DNA of 64,000 nt, from assembly GCA_019217005.1 (NCBI GenBank), contig JAHBNG010000007.1:62001-126000 (forward strand). Reading direction: 5' to 3'. A model generated the notes under the pieces. It did no database searches. It saw only the letters and a list, made by a program, of their open reading frames with translations, and had not been told where the DNA came from. Positions within the stretch are counted from its first letter, which is position 1. Each line of letters begins with the position of its first letter. Below, piece by piece: positions 1 to 8,854 of the stretch. The stretch is from Chloroflexi bacterium TSY (GTDB taxonomy: Bacteria > Chloroflexota > Anaerolineae > Caldilineales > Caldilineaceae). Both the position numbers and the translations under genes were made by a program.

Positions 1-648
1 AACAGCTTGATTGATGAAGCCACAGCCCAAGCAATTAAACGGGTAGGCAATATCAAACGCCAAGGCAAAAAGCTAGGAAACTGGCTGAGTAAGGAACAAG
101 CCCAAGCAATGTTGAATGCACCCGATACAGACACAATTAAGGGTGTTCGTGACAGAGCGATTCTAGCTTTGATGATTGGCTGTGGTCTACGTCGTCAGGA
201 GGTTGCTACGTTGACCATAGAGCATTTACAACAACGTGAGGGGCGTTGGGTCATCCTAGACCTAGAAGGCAAGCATGGGCGTGTCAGAACGGTTCCGATG
301 GCGTCATGGGTCAAGTCAATTACTGACGTGTGGATTAAAGAGGCAGGTCTTACAAGTGGCTATTTGTTCTTACCCATGCGCAAGGGCAACCGAATTTATG
401 AGGGGCCAATGACGTCACAAGCCGTTTGGGATATCGTTGAAAAATACGCACCCGTTGAAAAGCTTGCACCTCACGACTTGCGCCGCACTTTTGCCAAATT
501 AGCACATAAAGCAGGATCACCAATTGAACAGATTCAGAAATCGTTGGGTCATGCTAGCATTCAGACTACGGAGAGTTACATTGGCGTTGACTTGGATTTG
601 AAGCAAGCACCGTCAGATATGATTAGGCTCGATGTAGAGAGACATTGA
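1..648 (+). CDS. Tyrosine recombinase/integrase, C-terminal catalytic part (cut by window edge)
   Basis: The frame is open to the window edge, so the N-terminal DNA-binding part lies outside; the first in-window start codon is a TTG at 7. The visible catalytic domain carries the family's active-site set: Arg in GCGLRRQE, Lys in the following beta-hairpin (GKHGRVR), HDLRR (His and second Arg), LGHAS (His) and the nucleophilic Tyr in TTESYIG. It would cut and rejoin DNA at attachment sites as a tetramer. The 3' half of a tRNA-Asn gene lies 950 bp downstream, the usual target of such integrases, so this is probably the integrase of an integrated element whose edge is at about 1646. A Xer-like housekeeping role is less likely. 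Confidence 0.88.
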   Translation, partial: NSLIDEATAQAIKRVGNIKRQGKKLGNWLSKEQAQAMLNAPDTDTIKGVRDRAILALMIGCGLRRQEVATLTIEHLQQREGRWVILDLEGKHGRVRTVPMASWVKSITDVWIKEAGLTSGYLFLPMRKGNRIYEGPMTSQAVWDIVEKYAPVEKLAPHDLRRTFAKLAHKAGSPIEQIQKSLGHASIQTTESYIGVDLDLKQAPSDMIRLDVERH

Positions 649-784
649 TATAGTTCGTTACGAAATTTCAGAGACCACCATGACCACAGTGTAATGGAAG
701 CAGATTGACTGTGACAAATTCTGCCTAACCCCAAAGCGTAGCTGTTGGCAGATGTATTTGGGGAGTAACAAAGGATAAAATATC

Positions 785-1282
785 GTGAGTGAAAATCAAA
801 TCATACAGCATGCCAATGTCCCACATGGGGAAATGTGGCTATTGCAAGACCGTGGAGAAGCAGTAATCACAAACTTTGCAAATGAGAAGATACCTGTCAA
901 AGATTTGCGCGCTCACCCCATCTTATCTATAACAACCGTTTTTGATCCCAATGATATTGGTGATGATGGAGAGGTAAAAATGAATAGCTTCATTACTTAT
1001 ATCGAAGGTGGAATCACCTGCACCCTTTCAGAGAACGATGCAGAGGGTGACTGGCAGATAGTGACAACGCGGTCGAAGCTAAATGCAATTGTCAAAAAGA
1101 ATAATGACGTATGCAACGGTTTCGTGGTAACGCACTATAAGTCTCCACAAATCCACGGTACAATCTCTGAGGAGAACCTTAGTTCAATTCATAAACAGCT
1201 TGATGGGCTTAAGAGCGCGGTATTCTCATTAGAAGATAATATCTCAGCAACGCTTTGGAATATTTTCGATAAAGATTCGTAG
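785..1282 (+). CDS. Hypothetical protein, 165 aa
   Basis: I do not recognise this protein. The frame starts at a GTG preceded by an AAAGGA-type ribosome site. It is hydrophilic, without signal peptide or membrane segment, and begins with a run that reads like beta strands (GEMWLLQDRGEAVITNF). The C-terminus looks helical. It lies between the integrase and the tRNA-Asn fragment in the same orientation, so it is probably cargo of the integrated element. No function is proposed. Confidence 0.6.
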   Translation: MSENQIIQHANVPHGEMWLLQDRGEAVITNFANEKIPVKDLRAHPILSITTVFDPNDIGDDGEVKMNSFITYIEGGITCTLSENDAEGDWQIVTTRSKLNAIVKKNNDVCNGFVVTHYKSPQIHGTISEENLSSIHKQLDGLKSAVFSLEDNISATLWNIFDKDS

Positions 1283-1455
1283 GCATAGAAAATGTTCAAC
1301 TGAGGCACTCCAGAGAATTCGACTGCGGCACGAGGGAAGCTGGGTGGGCAAGGGAAACAATATGTTCGTCCCGCATACCCACACCTGATAGGTCTGGTCG
1401 ACAGATCGGATACATGCGCCCCCTTTTTTGGGGAGACGCACCCAGGATCTTTTAC

Positions 1456-1484
1456 TTGACAGCGTCGTAAATGTCGTGTATTAT
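1456..1484 (+). promoter_or_regulatory. Consensus sigma-70 promoter
   Basis: TTGACA at 1456-1461, a 17-nt spacer, then TATTAT at 1479-1484. It points at the tRNA-Asn fragment about 110 nt downstream; no convincing ORF lies immediately after it. A small hairpin (ACCCACT/AGTGGGT around 1527-1546) follows in the presumed transcript. It may belong to the integrated element and read out across the junction. Confidence 0.55.
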
Positions 1485-1595
1485 GGACCACATATTAGCA
1501 ACAAGTAGTCTGTATCTACATCGAATTACCCACTATATACAGTGGGTTACAGATGGCAACAAATTATATAGACTCCCATACACGAACAAATGTTC

Positions 1596-1646
1596 TCGCG
1601 GCTGTTAACCGCGCGGTTGCTAGTTCGAGTCTAGCCCGGGGAGCCA
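1596..1646 (+). tRNA. 3' half of tRNA-Asn (GTT), probable attachment-site remnant
   Basis: From the anticodon arm on, this folds as a tRNA: anticodon stem 1597-1601/1609-1613, loop CTGTTAA with anticodon GTT at 1604-1606, variable loop, T arm 1619-1635 with loop TTCGAGT, acceptor strand CCGGGGA, discriminator G and encoded CCA at 1644-1646. The 5' half is missing: the preceding bases do not give a D arm with the usual residues or an acceptor strand TCCCCGG. Integrase-driven integration at tRNA genes leaves just such a displaced 3' half at one end of the element. Confidence 0.8.
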
Positions 1647-1653
1647 ATAGAGT

Positions 1654-1703
1654 AGAAAATCCTCTCTAAATCACTAAGTTATAGTGTCTAGGGAGGATTT
1701 TCT
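1654..1703 (+). terminator. Terminator of the tRNA-Asn locus
   Basis: A 14-bp stem, 1654-1667 against 1690-1703, complementary throughout with one U-G pair, followed by a short T-rich stretch. A smaller inner stem (CACTA/TAGTG) sits in the loop. It starts 8 bp after the tRNA CCA, so it is most likely the original terminator of the tRNA gene. That places the host chromosome to the right of the attachment site. Confidence 0.7.
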
Positions 1704-1761
1704 TTTGGCAACTATAGGCAACCTAGGGTGCAGCGGATTCCCACCAGACCATCACAACATT

Positions 1762-1890
1762 ATGAATAGACAAAAGGTAACTGATACCTTCCAGCATTTG
1801 AACCATAACGAGCTGGAGCAATTGAGTTCTATCAAGCAATTGCATCGAATTCACGATCTACAGATGAATATTGAATTGGATGCTGACTGA
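1762..1890 (+). CDS. Possible short protein, 42 aa
   Basis: A short frame from an ATG at 1762 encodes a hydrophilic, probably helical peptide rich in His, Gln and Leu (HNELEQLSSIKQLHRIHDLQ). The frame is open further upstream, but that part lies inside the terminator hairpin. There is no clear ribosome site and no homologue I recognise, so it may be a chance ORF. Confidence 0.2.
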   Translation: MNRQKVTDTFQHLNHNELEQLSSIKQLHRIHDLQMNIELDAD

Positions 1891-2418
1891 GCGAGAATCG
1901 GTTGAGCCGTTAGGGATGCTTGAGGAGAAGTGACAATTGTGAAGGGGAATGGTGTGATAGCCTCGACACACAAACAAGGTCTAAAACTATGGCCAACTAT
2001 GTACATAAATTAAGCGTCCCTGCTACTGATTTTGCTGGACCACTGGCTATCACACCATTTGTCTAAAAACCAACGGGACGCACGACGCATAAGGGGATGA
2101 TAAAATTATAAAGCTATCCCCGGACGAATTATAAAAGATGAGTGACCCAACGTCCATAGGCCAATGGTACTATTTTTGGCTCACAACCTAAACCTCGGTG
2201 ATTTGGTCATTACGTCATCCAGTAGTAGGCGATGCTACAGTCAGCACAGTTGAATTATGGGAGAGTGAGTATACTTTATTTTCAATACACCGTACTTGCC
2301 TGTAGATGGTGCCAGAGACTGATTGCTTGAAGAGAAGACTTTTTTCTCGGTCAAGTGCTAATTTCACTTCCCGTAGCGGATTCGGGGTCATCTATAGCGG
2401 TGCTCAGCGTAAATTTAC
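1891..2418. other. Intergenic, with a 15-bp inverted repeat
   Basis: No coding signal seen. A perfect 15-bp inverted repeat (1948-1962 and 2045-2059, core GGTGTGATAGCC) encloses about 80 bp. A smaller pair, GCGTCCC/GGGACGC, lies partly inside it. It could be a structured transcript or a small element remnant. Confidence 0.4.
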
Positions 2419-3783
2419 ATGGAGAGCATTATGCAAACTGTTCGCGAACCTATTCAGCAGCGGCATATAGCCTCCCAGAAAAGCTCTATCCCCTCTCAGG
2501 TCTGGGAGACGTGGTGCCAAACTTTTCTGGGCGAGTATCAGTGGAGACTTGCCTCGCTGCTTTCAATGGGCGTGTTATTCTTGGCCGGTTGCGTCTCTTT
2601 GGAAGCACTACCAGTCAGCACAATGTCGGAAAATAACTTAAGTCAAGAGGCGGCATCTGAATCTCAAGCAGCGATAGAAGAGAATGACGCAGCGACTGCT
2701 GAGCCAAAATTTCTGGATTTGGAAATACTGGAAGCATCAGATCCGCCATTTGGCACAAGAAATTGGGCGACGGACTTCAGCAAACGCACCGTCACGTGGG
2801 ATAGTATCCTGAGTGGTGGTCCACCCAAGGATGGAATCCCGGCAATCGACAACCCAACGTTTGAGAGTATTGCAGATGCTTCAGACCGCGTTGGCGAACG
2901 TGAACCCGTTATCGTCTTTGGGCACAATGATGTCTATCGTGCTTATCCGCTTTCGATCTTAATCTGGCACGAAATTGTCAACGATGAAATCGCTGGCAAA
3001 CCTGTCTCCGTGACCTTTTGCCCTCTCTGCAATGCGAGCATTGTCTTTGATCGCCAATTTGGAGAGCATCTATTAGATTTTGGGACCACAGGAAAGTTGC
3101 GCAACAGCGACTTGATCATGTATGACCGCCAGACAGAAACCTGGTGGCAGCAGTTTACCGGTCAAGGCATTGTGGGTGAGTTAGTGAATGCACAACTGGC
3201 CTTCCTGCCGAGTCAAGTCTTGAGCTTTGGCGATTTTGTGGAGCAACACCCTGACGGTGAGGTGTTGGCCATTCCCTCGCAATTCAACCGCAACTATGGC
3301 GCAAATCCTTACGTGAGCTATGATAGTTCAACCAATCCATTCCTCTTCCGAGGTGAAATCGATCCGCGGCTTCCCGCCACAGAGCGTGTTGTTGGCATCG
3401 AGCTTGGCGAGACTGTGATGGCCTATGCCTTTGCAGATGCAGCCGAAGCAGGCGTGATCAATGATACAGTCGCCGATGAGGAGATTGTCGTGTTCCACAA
3501 AGATGGGACAGCCAGCGCGCTCGATGGACGCAGCATTGCTGACAGCCGTGATGTTGGTAGCGTTGGCGTCTTCTCACGTCACGTGGATGGACAGACGCTA
3601 ACCTTCACCACCAACGATGATGGCACCTTCACGGATGCCGAGACTGGCAGCACATGGAACATTTCTGGTCTCGCACTGGACGGTGAGCTGAGCGGCACGC
3701 AACTGGAATCCATCATCAGCTTCGATCACTTCTGGTTTGCTTGGGCCGCTTTCCATCCTGATACAGAGCTGTGGCAAAGCTAA
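2419..3783 (+). CDS. DUF3179-domain lipoprotein
   Basis: The 454-residue product belongs to the DUF3179 family of secreted proteins of unknown activity. Typical stretches are visible: DGIPAIDNPTF (about 135), YPLSILIWHEIVND (175), VSVTFCPLCNASIVF (195, with the paired Cys) and SDLIMYDRQTETWWQQFTG (235). A hydrophobic segment ending LAGC at Cys58 is a lipobox, but it follows an unusually long hydrophilic N-terminus. The true start may therefore be later, although no good in-frame ATG with a ribosome site sits closer. A Ser/Glu/Ala-rich linker follows the Cys, as in surface-anchored lipoproteins. It appears to be monocistronic. Confidence 0.85.
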   Translation: MESIMQTVREPIQQRHIASQKSSIPSQVWETWCQTFLGEYQWRLASLLSMGVLFLAGCVSLEALPVSTMSENNLSQEAASESQAAIEENDAATAEPKFLDLEILEASDPPFGTRNWATDFSKRTVTWDSILSGGPPKDGIPAIDNPTFESIADASDRVGEREPVIVFGHNDVYRAYPLSILIWHEIVNDEIAGKPVSVTFCPLCNASIVFDRQFGEHLLDFGTTGKLRNSDLIMYDRQTETWWQQFTGQGIVGELVNAQLAFLPSQVLSFGDFVEQHPDGEVLAIPSQFNRNYGANPYVSYDSSTNPFLFRGEIDPRLPATERVVGIELGETVMAYAFADAAEAGVINDTVADEEIVVFHKDGTASALDGRSIADSRDVGSVGVFSRHVDGQTLTFTTNDDGTFTDAETGSTWNISGLALDGELSGTQLESIISFDHFWFAWAAFHPDTELWQS

Positions 3784-4060
3784 GTTGACACTGGCTCTGT
3801 ATTCATTGTTATGGGGTTCCTTGACAATCCAACGTTGCGTCTAAAGACCTACCTCATTTCAGGGCAACCATTGTGCAATAGACCCAGCTCTATGAGTCAA
3901 TTTGAACGACACTGTTATCATTCCTCAGAAAAGTTCTGTACCACATCTTAAACAAACAAGATGAGACAAAACTATTCTGGGTAAGTATAGGCAAGATTCT
4001 GCTGATCAATTGGCTTATTTTACCATTGTCGTAAAATAGTGTTGGAGGTCATCTACGTAT

Positions 4061-4676
4061 CTACTCGACTGCATGGACGTATCCGTCAGCAGAAGGCACA
4101 AAGACCTTGTTGCAGTAGATGCAAAGCGTTGCCTCCTCGACGCGGTGGCCAAGCTTATAGATCCATAAGGGATTACCGGTCTCTTCGTCAAGGCAGTAGA
4201 AGAATGGCGAGTTCCCCGATGCAATATAGACGCGCCCACTGGCAATAGCCGGTGCCGATAATCCACCGCCGTCAGGATAGGTCCAAGTTATCTTCGCAGT
4301 CTCAGGATCGATACAATAGACGGTAGAGAAGAGCGGGACACCGTGCAGCCCTATTCCGCCACGGGCCGAGAAGAACGCACGACTGGAATGGAAAGCAGGC
4401 GTGGCATTGAAATCGGAGAACGCGCCAATTTCTGCGTTGTTGGTGTTTCCGTCCAGAACCTTGAAGATGTTGCTGTGGTGAGGAAGGTAGACCTTTCCGT
4501 CGAATGCAATGAGTGTATCGGAGTCGAGCGAAATACGATTGGCCTTACCTGCTGTGTGAACAGGCCGAACATTCGACATTCCAGATTCGCTGGCGTTGGT
4601 CTGTCGGTGACGTTATTCTGCATTCTACAAAGGCCGCGACAGAGTTCTTGGAGCGTGTGGCACCTGGCTAGCACGT
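4061..4676 (-). pseudogene. PQQ-type beta-propeller protein, C-terminal remnant
   Basis: The last ~170 residues of a beta-propeller with PQQ/BamB-like blades remain: YCIDPETAKITWTYPDGGG, SAPAIASGRVYIASGN, FYCLDEETGNPLWIYKLG and a terminal DGYVHAVE. The frame is open upstream of the ATG at 4579 to an in-frame TAG near 4677. A full propeller needs 7-8 blades and a signal peptide, which are absent, so this is a 5'-truncated remnant. The 277 bp before it (3784-4060) show nothing coding. Confidence 0.5.
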
Positions 4677-4756
4677 AGTAAGACTTTGCTATGCGCAATA
4701 TCCCCGCGCGTATTTTGCAGGATGATTTCGCCCTGATGTCGTTGGTTGGCATTAAC

Positions 4757-5154
4757 TTACGCTGTAAATCTACTGAGCACGTTGCGCGTTACCTGCTCAA
4801 CCTGTCTGTCGCGACGGGTTAAGCCCATTACCCATTCGCGTTGTCGAGCGTTTCGGGCGTCACTTCGCCATACAGTGCATACGCTTTCCACGTCGCATCC
4901 GCCTTGCCAATGTATAACGTCTCACCCCACACGCTATGATCTGCTTCCTCGTTCGTGCCAAGTCCGACGCCAAGAGTGACCAACCCGTCTAAATTGGCAT
5001 CCTTGCCCGCTGGGAACGGCAAGCCATCTTGAATTATGTGTTCCAGCCCGTCAACTTCATAACCGAAGATTCGGGAGGATGCGCCCAGCACGTCACCATA
5101 GCCAATGTGCGCGTTGGCGAATGCCCAGTTGTAAACGTTGTGGACAGTGTTCAT
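4757..5154 (-). pseudogene. Dimethylformamidase-subunit-like C-terminal remnant
   Basis: A 108-residue frame from 5154 includes SSRIFGYEVDGLEHIIQDGL and ALYGEVTPETLDN. The frame then shifts, and the typical C-terminal end (EQVTRNVLSRFTA, stop at 4757-4759) continues in another frame. The match to the C-terminal domain of N,N-dimethylformamidase large-subunit-like proteins is from memory of motifs and is tentative. Between this and the propeller remnant (4680-4750) another short coding-like stretch can be read (GEIILQNTRGDIAHSKVLLR) that I cannot assign. The stretch looks like a mosaic of gene remains. Confidence 0.35.
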
Positions 5155-5216
5155 TTATGCAACTGTTAAGTATAATATGGATCTATAAAAATAGAGGTTG
5201 AGGATTACTCCTCATT

Positions 5217-6670
5217 ATGCAAGAAAAAACAAAAATATATTCAGATGGGTATCACCTTGTCGTCAAACAGGAGTGTGAGACTTGCAAGCTTGTTGAGCCT
5301 GTCATTCGTGTTTTGGCAAATCTCGAACATCTAAACATTTATGTGCAAGATGCGCCATCATTTTTAGCAGATTTACACGGTCATCAATATGATGGCGATT
5401 TGGAAAACTCCTTCTATCTCAACATCGAAACGGTTCCCACATTGGTGACTATCAAGGATAGGCAGGAGCACAGTCGTGTTTTCGGCTGGCAACGTGATGC
5501 ATGGCGCGAGCTAACAGGCATAAATGATCTTGATGAAACCCTTCCCGCATGGCGTCCCGGCTGCGGCTCAAAATCGGTAGAGCCAGGTGTTGCTGAAAAA
5601 CTACAGGCCACCTTCAGCAAGACCGGCATCCAATCACGCATTCTAGAACCGGGCGATTGGCAAGATGAGCATGAATATTGTTACGAGCGTGGCTGGAGCG
5701 ACGGTTTGCCTATCATCCCCCAACCCCAGAGCGCATTTTGCGCATGTTGTCGGGCACTCAGCGCGACCCTCAGGAGATTATTGGCAATATACCTCCTAAC
5801 CTATCCCCTTGTACGATCGAAAAAGTAGCCATCAATGCTGTGTTAGCAGGGTGCAAACCAGAATACATGCCCGTTTTGCTTACCGCGGTAGAAGCCGCCC
5901 TCGAACCAAAATTCACACTCCATGGCTTGCTGTGTACCACCTGTTTTTCCAGTCCTATCATCGTGGTCAATGGTCCTGTAACTCGTCGAATTGAGATAAA
6001 CTGGGGAATGAATGCTTTAGGACAAGGCAATCGTGCCAATGCCATGATCGGCCGCGCGCTCAACCTGATTGTGCGTAATGTCGGGGGCGGTATTCCGGGT
6101 GAAATCGATCGTTCCACACTTGTTGGCCCGGCGAAATATACACTCTGCTTTGCTGAGGATGAGACGGATGCGGATTGGACACCGTTGCACGTCGCCCGTG
6201 GCTGTGCTCCTAGCAGTAGTGCGGTAACCCTCTTTCAGGGGGATGGGATTCAAGGGTTTATTGATCAACGGGCACGTACGCCGGAAGAATTAACCTGCTC
6301 TTTAGCAACCTCTCTGCTTTCAGTTGGGCATACAAAGCTGGCGGAATGGTGCAATGCAATGCTCGTCATTTCCCCTGAACATTATGCAATTTATCAGCAG
6401 GCTGGATGGCGGCGTGAAGAGATCACCCATGCTCTCTATGAAGCCTTACGACGTCCCGGAAAAATGTTAATTCGGGGGGCTGGAGGATTGTCTGAGGGTA
6501 TTGATCCTGCACGTGCAGATGAGATCGTCCCGAAATTTTTCGAAGATGGCGACGGCCTGCTGATTGTGCGTGCAGGTGGATCAGCCGGACTCTATTCTGC
6601 AATTTTAACGGGTTGGACGGGCGGCCATTTCCATGATAATTCGGTTCCCATCACGAGGGAAATCCCTTAA
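5217..6670 (+). pseudogene. Thioredoxin-like / GWSDGLP-type protein, frameshifted
   Basis: The N-terminal ~100 residues look like a thioredoxin fold with a CETC redox pair (VVKQECETCKLVEPV) and a cis-Pro-like TVPTLV. A linker leads to WQDEHEYCYERGWSDGLPIIP, the start of a large ~330-residue domain of unknown function often seen as GW(S/T)DGLPxxPPT. Right there the frame breaks: the C run at 5717-5721 has five Cs, and six would continue directly into TPERILRMLSG and on to the stop at 6670. In the present sequence the first frame ends at 5828. Stop-to-start spacing to the next gene is 12 bp, so the two form an operon. A homopolymer indel could be real decay or an assembly error. Confidence 0.7.
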
Positions 6671-6682
6671 GGAGATCCCTTT

Positions 6683-7249
6683 ATGAAGCAAAACCGTATT
6701 CAGTTGCACGACCCAACGGCCGAACTTTCGCCCGTCTTGCGTGAGAGACGCCAGCCACCCTCCAACCTGAAGGGCAAAACCGTGGCACTATTCGATATCG
6801 GCAAAACGCGAAGTGATGAATTTTTAGACCACATTGAACGATTACTTCAAGCACAGGGTATACAAACAGCTCGGTATACCAAGCCCACCAATACGCGCGT
6901 TGCCCCGACATAAATCATTCAAAAGGTTGCGGTCGAGGCAGATGTGGTTGTATCTGCCTTGGCGGATTGAGGCTCCTGTACATCATGCGGTCTGCATGAC
7001 ATCAACAATCTAGATCAACGTGGCATTCCTGGCTGCTTTGTGGTTACAGCAGCGTTTAAGGATGCCGCTGCTGCACAATCAGCTGTGCTTGGTTTTGAAC
7101 CTGCCATTGTTTGGGTGGCACACCCCATTCAAAATCGGACACAGATAGAATTGAGAGAGCTTGCTGAAACCTCTATCCACACTATTTTGTCAATGATTGT
7201 AAGTTATGATGACTCACTCGAAATGAGACTTTCCGAACCTGACCAGTAG
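6683..7249 (+). pseudogene. UGSC-family selenoprotein gene (in-frame TGA in UGSC motif; also an in-frame TAA)
   Basis: From the ATG at 6683 (AAGGAG upstream) one frame runs to a TAG at 7249 if two stops are read through. The TGA at 6968-6970 is followed by GGC TCC TGT, giving U-G-S-C, then TSCGLHDINNLDQRGIP. This is the signature of the UGSC (seleno)protein family, in which U may be Sec or Cys. Flanking sequence is family-like on both sides (LKGKTVALFDIGKTRSDEFLDHIERLL; VVVSALAD before U). A TAA at 6911-6913, 19 codons before the TGA, has no recoding explanation and probably inactivates the gene. The family's biochemical role is unknown; a redox function is inferred from the motif and the thioredoxin-like neighbour. 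Confidence 0.75.
6983..6999 (+). promoter_or_regulatory. Candidate bacterial SECIS hairpin
   Basis: A perfect 6-bp stem TCATGC/GCATGA with loop GGTCT starts 13 nt after the TGA at 6968-6970. Bacterial SECIS elements are short hairpins just downstream of the Sec codon with a G or GU in the apical loop; this fits in distance, size and loop. Folding and SelB binding are not tested. Confidence 0.55.
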
Positions 7250-7270
7250 AGAAACAATAGAGATACAATA

Positions 7271-8428
7271 ATGCCCAACCAAATGACCAAAGTGGGATTG
7301 GGGGGATACTTTTTTATTGGTACAACTGCTGTGCTGATCCCCTCTGTCATGCCATCGATTACGGATGAATATACAGCGCTGGGCTTAACCATTGCTGCAA
7401 TTGGACTCATCTTTCCATTTCAGGCTGCTGGCGGCGTGGTTGGGAACCTAGTTGCAGGAGTCGGTTCTGATATATTAGGCCGGCAGCGGCTGGTTTGGAT
7501 CTCATCGCTGCTACTGGCTCTTTCTCTTGGTTTGGCGTCTCTCTCCAAACCTTGGCTGCTCTTTGCAGGAGGCTATGTGTTGATTAGCGCCACGCAAGGG
7601 GCATTGTCCACAGGCATCAACGCGCTCGTTGCCGATTCAAACCCGAATGCCCGTGGGCGCATGTTGAATCTGTTGCATGGGATCTACGGCGCTGGCGGTG
7701 CCATTTCTCCGCTGGTGATTGGTGCGCTGATTACCTGGGGCCTACCCTGGCGCTGGGCCTTAGGCGGTACAGGCATTATTTGGTTAGGGTATGCGGTGAT
7801 CGCCTATCAGTTTGATGAAGGGCAACCTAGCAAGCAGGCCAAGCAAGGGCAGACCTACGCCTGGGCCATGCTTGCTGACAGAGTATTTCTCAGCCTCTTT
7901 CTGATTGCCTTTATCTATAATGCTGTCGCTTGGAGCTTACTGGCGTGGGTTGCTGTCTTTATGCAGCAAACGAGTAATGCATCTAGCTTTATTGCTGTGT
8001 CGGCAGTCTCCATCTTTTATGTGGCGCTAACCGGCGGGCGATTTCTTTGCGCAACCTTTGCTGAGCAAATAGGATATGCCAGAATGCTGCTTATCTTGGG
8101 GATTGGCATCACGTTGACATATCCTGTCGTCATCGTTGGTGAGAATCCCGCCATTATCGTTGTTGGCGTCTTTTTGTCGGGACTGGGTTTCTCTGGCCTC
8201 TTTCCCACAGCAGTGGCCTATGGGACCAGACGATATCCTGAACAATCGGGCGCAGTGAGCGGCACCCTTTCGGTTGCCATGACGATCGGATCCATGATCC
8301 CGCCACTGTGGACCGGCATCCTGGCTGACATCTGGAATTTCCAGGTAGCCTTGGCCGTCAACTATGTGATGGTACCACCTTTGGTCTTTTTGGCTCTTTA
8401 TCTAAAGCGGATCGAGCAGGCCCAGTAG
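7271..8428 (+). CDS. MFS transporter
   Basis: The 385-residue, very hydrophobic protein has about 12 predicted membrane segments. The major-facilitator motif A is visible in the loop between segments 2 and 3 (GVGSDILGRQRLV), and a charged central loop (DEGQPSKQAKQGQ) divides the two six-helix halves. Other typical stretches are FPFQAAGGVVGN and GLFPTAVAYGTRRYPEQSGAVSG. It would exchange a small solute across the cytoplasmic membrane; the substrate cannot be read from the sequence. It starts 21 bp after the UGSC gene, so it is probably the third gene of that unit. It is intact, unlike its two upstream partners. Confidence 0.85.
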   Translation: MPNQMTKVGLGGYFFIGTTAVLIPSVMPSITDEYTALGLTIAAIGLIFPFQAAGGVVGNLVAGVGSDILGRQRLVWISSLLLALSLGLASLSKPWLLFAGGYVLISATQGALSTGINALVADSNPNARGRMLNLLHGIYGAGGAISPLVIGALITWGLPWRWALGGTGIIWLGYAVIAYQFDEGQPSKQAKQGQTYAWAMLADRVFLSLFLIAFIYNAVAWSLLAWVAVFMQQTSNASSFIAVSAVSIFYVALTGGRFLCATFAEQIGYARMLLILGIGITLTYPVVIVGENPAIIVVGVFLSGLGFSGLFPTAVAYGTRRYPEQSGAVSGTLSVAMTIGSMIPPLWTGILADIWNFQVALAVNYVMVPPLVFLALYLKRIEQAQ

Positions 8429-8780
8429 AACCTATCTTTAACTATCACGTTGATACCATTACAATACCGGGGTGGGCCAAAAGCGCAATCATCTACCACA
8501 TCTTTATCGACCGTTTTTACCCAGGCGATGGCCGCGAGTGGCAACAGATCGGGGATCTCGAAGCAATTTGTGATGGAACCCTCTTTCAGTTTCAACTGCC
8601 GCAGCCGCCAATCATCTATTGCGGCACAGAGGTGGGCATGAATCACGAATTTGATATTTCCGCCAAGGGATACAGTGAATGTCGTTACCCCATGGTCTGG
8701 GGAGACGAACAAGACTAAGGATCTCTTGGCATTCTATCAACAATTAATTCAACAGAGAAAGGCTAAAAATCCGTGAAGAA
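8429..8780 (+). pseudogene. GH13 alpha-amylase-family remnant, internally deleted
   Basis: Reading across frames, this stretch holds two ends of a GH13 catalytic domain. WAKSAIIYHIFIDRFYPGD, about 8475-8530, is the N-terminal strand. Fused to it is PPIIYCGTEVGMNHEFD, about 8605-8660, the region after the catalytic Asp. A further frame change leads to KDLLAFYQQLIQQRKAKNP near 8717-8773. Several hundred catalytic residues are missing. No product is expected. Confidence 0.6.
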
Positions 8781-8854
8781 TTGGATTGGTTTTGAGGTTT
8801 ATCCAGTTTGACTACTTTTTCAGACAGATTCTACACAGGGTGGGGAGATTGAAC

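Noticed and set aside
1567..1646. Complete tRNA-Asn gene
   Set aside because: The 5' acceptor strand and a proper D arm are absent. GAAC-AAAT-GTTC can form a small stem but lacks the conserved D-loop residues.
6911..6970. Alternative genetic code (UGA as sense codon)
   Set aside because: Many intact genes end in TGA, and the UGSC gene also has a TAA. Sec at one site and mutation at the others explains the data.
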